A stretch of 64,000 bases of DNA from Halomarinibacterium sp034670265 (GTDB lineage: Bacteria; Bacteroidota; Bacteroidia; Flavobacteriales; Flavobacteriaceae): positions 62,001-126,000 of the forward strand of contig JAXMNU010000001.1 of the NCBI GenBank assembly GCA_034670265.1, read 5' to 3'. Made by a program: the position numbers and the translations under genes. The notes beneath the pieces are model-generated. The model saw only the letters and a program-made list of their open reading frames with translations. It did no database searches and was not told the DNA's origin. This document shows positions 59,777 through 64,000 of this stretch, one piece after another. Within the stretch, counting starts at the first letter, position 1; each line of letters begins with the position of its first letter.

Positions 59777-62700
59777 GGGATTTCTGGTTCCTCTTGTTTT
59801 GTGCCTGATGGTGAAAAATCCTCAGGAAAGGACTCATCATCTGGAATTACTGGAAGTTCATTTTCAGGCTCAATAGTCAATTTTTTATTGAATAATCGTC
59901 TCATTAACTCTTGAAATGTATCAAAGTCTACCGAATAGGAAACCCCTGCACCTTGTTCAAAAATTTGATCTTCTCCAATAAATTGTAAATCGGCTTGGCG
60001 ATTAAAGAAGTTAATACGCAAGCTTCCATCATCATTTACAAGCCATTGCACCTCAATATCGCCAGCAACCGAAGACTCATTTGCACCTCCCACTGGAACG
60101 GCTACTTTTCCGTTAATTAATACTCTTTCAGATAGCTTTGTAGATAACTGAACACCCACTTGATATTCTAACTGTTCGTTCAATGAAGTTTGTCTGGTAC
60201 CAATGGTTGGTAGCACTTTAAATTTTGAATCATCTCCAGCAAAAATATCAGCAACCAATTTATTTACTCTTTCAGTTAAAGTACCCGCAATAGCATTTTG
60301 TCCAGCAGCGGCATCGCTTTGGAAAGAACCTGTGGCTGCAAGGAAAATGGCTTGCGTTTGACGCTGTTCTTTATCTCTAATTTTATCCTCTAATTCGTCC
60401 CGTACCGTTGAAGAAACCCCTGGAAAGCTCAACTGGAAATCCAGATCGGGTTGCATAATTTCTCCCGTAAGATTTAAAAGTACTTCAACATCCACAGTGC
60501 TACTCAAAGTAGGATTGTCAAGTAGTGCAGATGGGTTTACATTTTCTACGGTATATTTTGCGGTTAAATCGAGACGTGCCTTGGTAGGTTCACCATCCCA
60601 AGTAATATTTCCTCCTGGAACAACGTCAATGGTTTTATCTACAAGTCCAGCATATCTAAAATCATATTTTCCATCTATTATTAGGAAATCCCCCCACATT
60701 TTAAATTTTCCAAGCGTATTAATTTCCAAAAGTAAAATTCCCGCTCCCCTTCCTCTTAAAGCTGAATTATTTACTTGATCTACAAGGACTTCAACTTCGG
60801 CATTTTGATTAATATCCAATTCAAAATTGAGTGAAAGACCTTTTATTTCTTCAGTTACATAAGTTTCTCCAGCTATTCTTGCTTTCTTTTCTTCGGGAGA
60901 AATAAATCGTATAAAAGAATCATCTCCAATACTGGCAGCGTCGCTAATAGGAATTTTAAATTTGGTTCCGGCTTCTGTCGTTGCCACTACATCTATCACC
61001 AATTCATCCACAGGACCAGCAATTTTTGAAGTTCCACTAATAAAGGCAGTCCCATAATATAACGCATCTTCATCTTTAGGAGTGTCCAAAACTAATAGTC
61101 GGATGGTTTCCAGATCAAAATCTAATGCCCATTTTGAAAAATTTGAATGATTTACGTTCCCTTCAAAAGTACCCACGGTTCCATATTTTGTATCGGTAAT
61201 AAATGTGGGGCTTATCCTAAATTTATCCTTTGAAAGAAAAATTGAAGTATCATCTTCGAGATTGAAATCTACATTTAGGTATGGGATTTTTAGCCCCGTT
61301 TCAACTAAATCAATACGCCCAGTAATATCTGGGGATTTATAATTTCCTTTCACTTTTGCATTACCCGATGCAAGTCCGCGTAAATTCGAAATAACATCTC
61401 CCCCAAAGGGGCTAAAGGCTTTTAAATTAAAATCTGATAGCGATACACTTAAATCAATTCTCGATTGTTCTTCAGTGACATCAAGGCTTCCCACGGCGGT
61501 TAGCGAGCTTACATTATCATTAATTAAACTAGAATTTATGGTGTACTTTGTTAAGTCTGTATTCCCTTTTATTTTTAGTTCTAAATCTCCAAAATCTACT
61601 TCATTTAAATTTACATCTTCAATCACTATTTCAGAGTTTGGATAAAAAGCCCCTCCTCTTTGAATAAAATCCAATCGCCCATTAATACGTCCTTTTAAAT
61701 TAAGGCTATCTACTTCTGGCACTATTTTACCTAAGTCCACATCTCTAAACTGAAGCTTAACATCTGTAATTGTGGAGTCCTTTTTATAACCCGCTAATTG
61801 TATAAGTTCGTTATTGTGCCGGAGCGTTAAAGAATCTAATTTTATATCTCTAAAATTATCATCGAATGTAATTTTGTTAAGGTTGTTGTTTTCGTTATTT
61901 AAAAACCAATCATTGCCTTTATAGTTAATTTTTGACCGCTTTATCCCCACAACAGAGTTACCATCTGGGTTAATGGTATGATATAAAGAAAGATTAAAAA
62001 GGTCACTTTGGTCTTTACCCCCAGCAAATTGTGATTGAATATAAAGGGTGTCTTTTAATGTTTTATTGATGATATTAACATCAACCAAATTGTAAGATCC
62101 AGTATAAAGGGAATCTACAGAAATAAACGCATTAAATAGTGGGTTGTCATTGTCCAGTTTTATATTTACCCTACCCATGTAATTTTCATATAAAAGTAGC
62201 TCGGGAGATTTAAAATCAAGTTTAAATTTAGATTCATCTGAAAATACAGAGCCTTTTATTCGTGTGTTTTCTCCTAGCTGAAGCTCTGGTACAAAAACAT
62301 CTACAATTTTATTATATACTTCAAACTCATAGTTAATGTACTGGTCTGGTGTTACCTGTAACGGAATATAGTTTGTATAGATACTCCCTATAGAATTTCT
62401 AAATAAATAGGGAATATCCTCCAGTAAAAACCTTCCTCGAATTCTTCCGTTAATAATATCGGGAGAATTTATTTCTATAGTACGCTCTTCACCTTCGAAT
62501 GTGGAAGTGATATTGAAATCGTCGAAGAAAAAATCTTTATTTTCGGTTTGATAGAAAGTTTCTGAAAATTGAATAGTACCAACAGCATCATTTATAGTTG
62601 TTCCATCCATATCCATGATTATCTTTCCTGCAAAAACCGAAACACTATCTCGAGTAAATAACCTTAGCTTGTTAAGCTCGGCATACTCAATATCAGCTTC

Positions 62701-64000
62701 AAAATCGTATTGATTAAATTCTTTAGAAACATCAATTAATCCATCAAAATCCATTTTAAGATTAGGGTCATTAATTGTAAGTTTACCGTTAAACTTTGGG
62801 TTTTTTAGGTTTCCTTGAACTGTAATATTCTTATAAATATAGTTTTCGAAATCAAAGCTACTAATGGTACCTTGTATAAGTGTACTCACAGTTTCTGGAG
62901 TAAAACCTCGACCGTCAAAGGTGAGGTCAGCATTCATTTTTCCTAAAGATGTTGTGCTTGCTATTCTACCCAAATTAAAATTGCTAAGCTTTGCATTTCC
63001 TTTATAATAAGCGTTCTTAAAATCGGTTATATTTCCCAATTCCAAGTTTACATCTGCCAATCCAACAGCAGTAGTTACTAAACTCTTTGTTTTAATTTCA
63101 TCACCAATAATTTCACTATTCCCACGTAAAGAAAAGTCTCCAAATTGTTTTAACTCTACAGGTAAGTCGTTACCAATAACATTGGGTAAAATTCTTCTAA
63201 GGTCAAAGTAATTGGTAGTGATATAGTGGTTGTTTCCCTTGACTATATATATTTCTTCGTTAAATAGATTTTTAAAAAGAAAATCTCCTTTAAATTGAGA
63301 ATTGCTATAACGAATGTCTGAGTTGTTAAAACTAAAATCATTCAGGAATCCCTTAAAATCTCCATTTACACTAATATCCAAATTTTCACCAAACTCTGGA
63401 TATATTTTGTTTAAGTCGTTTGTAGATATAACGGTTTCTTTAAAGTCAAATTCGAGAAAAACTTTATTTACAAAGTCTGCCATTCCATCCTCGAACGTTA
63501 ATTTACCATTCCCAATAATTTTTGAATTTCCTGTCTCTAGAATTAAATCATCCAAAAACATTTCGGTGAGTGTATATTTAAAGTCAACTGAGGCATTTTT
63601 AACTTCAATTCCCCTGCTTTCTAAAAATGAAATTGTATTTATTTCAGCTTCAATATCAGAATCATAAATAGAGAAATCATTTGCATCGATATTCAAATTT
63701 TTTAGATCAATTGCTACGGGAACTTCAACATTTTCATCACTTACCCTAACGTGCGCATTTATAAGTGCTAAGTCACTTGCCAGTAACTGAAAAGGTTTTA
63801 CCTCTGTGGTATCTCCCGTATTAAATTTATCTGCAAAAATGGATAAATTGTCGTTATTTTCATCTTTATAGGTTTTTACAAATAATTTTACGTTCTCAAG
63901 TTCTAAAAAGCCAAAATCTAAATTTCCATCAATTAATTTCTTTATACTTAACAGGTTGGTTTGTAGTATCTCTGTGTAAATTAAAGTATCTTGATGATGA
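59773..64000 (-). CDS. tamB: TamB-like translocation/assembly protein (partial, continues past the window)
   Basis: The frame is open from 59773 to the last base of the window, at least 1408 residues. A start sometimes set at 63696 is only a TTG inside the gene. The protein is a long run of amphipathic beta strands, with repeated patterns such as FNLGRIASTTSLGKMNADLT and LRGLASGNAKVKGNYKSPDI. The C-terminal DUF490/TamB domain covers about the last 350 residues (LEINTLGKFKMWGDFLIIDG, DLDFQLSFPGVSSTVRDELE, SLNEQLEYQVGVQLSTKLSE). TamB-like proteins span the periplasm and carry phospholipid or assist outer-membrane protein insertion. The N-terminus, with its signal anchor, lies outside the window. 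It is convergent with ridA. Confidence 0.92.
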   Translation of the reverse strand, partial: HHQDTLIYTEILQTNLLSIKKLIDGNLDFGFLELENVKLFVKTYKDENNDNLSIFADKFNTGDTTEVKPFQLLASDLALINAHVRVSDENVEVPVAIDLKNLNIDANDFSIYDSDIEAEINTISFLESRGIEVKNASVDFKYTLTEMFLDDLILETGNSKIIGNGKLTFEDGMADFVNKVFLEFDFKETVISTNDLNKIYPEFGENLDISVNGDFKGFLNDFSFNNSDIRYSNSQFKGDFLFKNLFNEEIYIVKGNNHYITTNYFDLRRILPNVIGNDLPVELKQFGDFSLRGNSEIIGDEIKTKSLVTTAVGLADVNLELGNITDFKNAYYKGNAKLSNFNLGRIASTTSLGKMNADLTFDGRGFTPETVSTLIQGTISSFDFENYIYKNITVQGNLKNPKFNGKLTINDPNLKMDFDGLIDVSKEFNQYDFEADIEYAELNKLRLFTRDSVSVFAGKIIMDMDGTTINDAVGTIQFSETFYQTENKDFFFDDFNITSTFEGEERTIEINSPDIINGRIRGRFLLEDIPYLFRNSIGSIYTNYIPLQVTPDQYINYEFEVYNKIVDVFVPELQLGENTRIKGSVFSDESKFKLDFKSPELLLYENYMGRVNIKLDNDNPLFNAFISVDSLYTGSYNLVDVNIINKTLKDTLYIQSQFAGGKDQSDLFNLSLYHTINPDGNSVVGIKRSKINYKGNDWFLNNENNNLNKITFDDNFRDIKLDSLTLRHNNELIQLAGYKKDSTITDVKLQFRDVDLGKIVPEVDSLNLKGRINGRLDFIQRGGAFYPNSEIVIEDVNLNEVDFGDLELKIKGNTDLTKYTINSSLINDNVSSLTAVGSLDVTEEQSRIDLSVSLSDFNLKAFSPFGGDVISNLRGLASGNAKVKGNYKSPDITGRIDLVETGLKIPYLNVDFNLEDDTSIFLSKDKFRISPTFITDTKYGTVGTFEGNVNHSNFSKWALDFDLETIRLLVLDTPKDEDALYYGTAFISGTSKIAGPVDELVIDVVATTEAGTKFKIPISDAASIGDDSFIRFISPEEKKARIAGETYVTEEIKGLSLNFELDINQNAEVEVLVDQVNNSALRGRGAGILLLEINTLGKFKMWGDFLIIDGKYDFRYAGLVDKTIDVVPGGNITWDGEPTKARLDLTAKYTVENVNPSALLDNPTLSSTVDVEVLLNLTGEIMQPDLDFQLSFPGVSSTVRDELEDKIRDKEQRQTQAIFLAATGSFQSDAAAGQNAIAGTLTERVNKLVADIFAGDDSKFKVLPTIGTRQTSLNEQLEYQVGVQLSTKLSERVLINGKVAVPVGGANESSVAGDIEVQWLVNDDGSLRINFFNRQADLQFIGEDQIFEQGAGVSYSVDFDTFQELMRRLFNKKLTIEPENELPVIPDDESFPEDFSPSGTKQEEPEIP

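Noticed and set aside
63684..63696. Start of tamB near 63696
   Set aside because: The frame stays open through the last base and the upstream residues continue the beta-strand pattern. The TTG there is internal.

Overview
The window looks like a chromosomal segment of a marine-type Flavobacteriaceae (Bacteroidota) bacterium. The AT-rich DNA carries Bacteroidota-type promoter elements (TTTG, a spacer of about 18-20 nt, then TAnnTTTG). Other pointers are three proteins with type IX secretion (T9SS) type A C-terminal sorting domains, a fused E1 alpha/beta 2-oxoacid dehydrogenase, BshA for bacillithiol, a QEGLA-motif protease cluster, and a Bacteroidota-type LptD/TamB. I saw no tRNA, rRNA, CRISPR array, insertion sequence or prophage.

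Layout. 0-16.6 kb is mostly housekeeping: the end of gnd and gntP; rlmI; an OmpA-like and a lipocalin-like lipoprotein; the E1 alpha/beta fusion; an operon of a 2OG-Fe(II) oxygenase, a SUI1 factor, a nucleoside phosphorylase and a cytosolic substrate-binding-like protein; ung; mutS2; a DCC protein; an ICMT-like methyltransferase; and a compact three-gene cluster (ATP-grasp ligase, N-formylglutamate amidohydrolase-like enzyme, QEGLA-motif metallopeptidase). 16.7-20 kb carries an MscS channel, a dicarboxylate/amino acid symporter and aroC.

20-36 kb, all on the minus strand, is the most striking part. A GTG-started membrane histidine kinase and a LuxR-type response regulator are followed by a tightly packed run: a 1270-residue CQNITV-repeat T9SS protein, a 166-residue T9SS protein, a beta-barrel protein, two tandem paralogous proteins of about 1130 residues built from 12/14-residue beta repeats, a small secreted protein and a terminator. 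I read it as a regulated cell-surface assembly with no obvious named function. A second large T9SS protein (37.0-41.1 kb) lies between two gene-free stretches rich in repeats: a 7-bp G-rich tandem, an 11-bp minisatellite, a 20-bp palindrome, and a dispersed element of about 78 bp in opposite orientations.

42-64 kb returns to core functions: a GC-richer FAD/Fe-S dehydrogenase, a small outer-membrane protein and an M19-like dipeptidase. Then comes a minus-strand run of eight genes (N-acetylmuramoyl-L-alanine amidase, MCE lipid-transport protein, two Fe-S electron-transfer proteins flanking a HAD-like protein, an unknown 161-residue protein, a GH3/beta-lactamase-like fusion, bshA), divergent from lptD-ridA. 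The window ends inside tamB. Amidase, MCE protein, GH3 hydrolase, LptD and TamB together make this an envelope-biogenesis neighbourhood.
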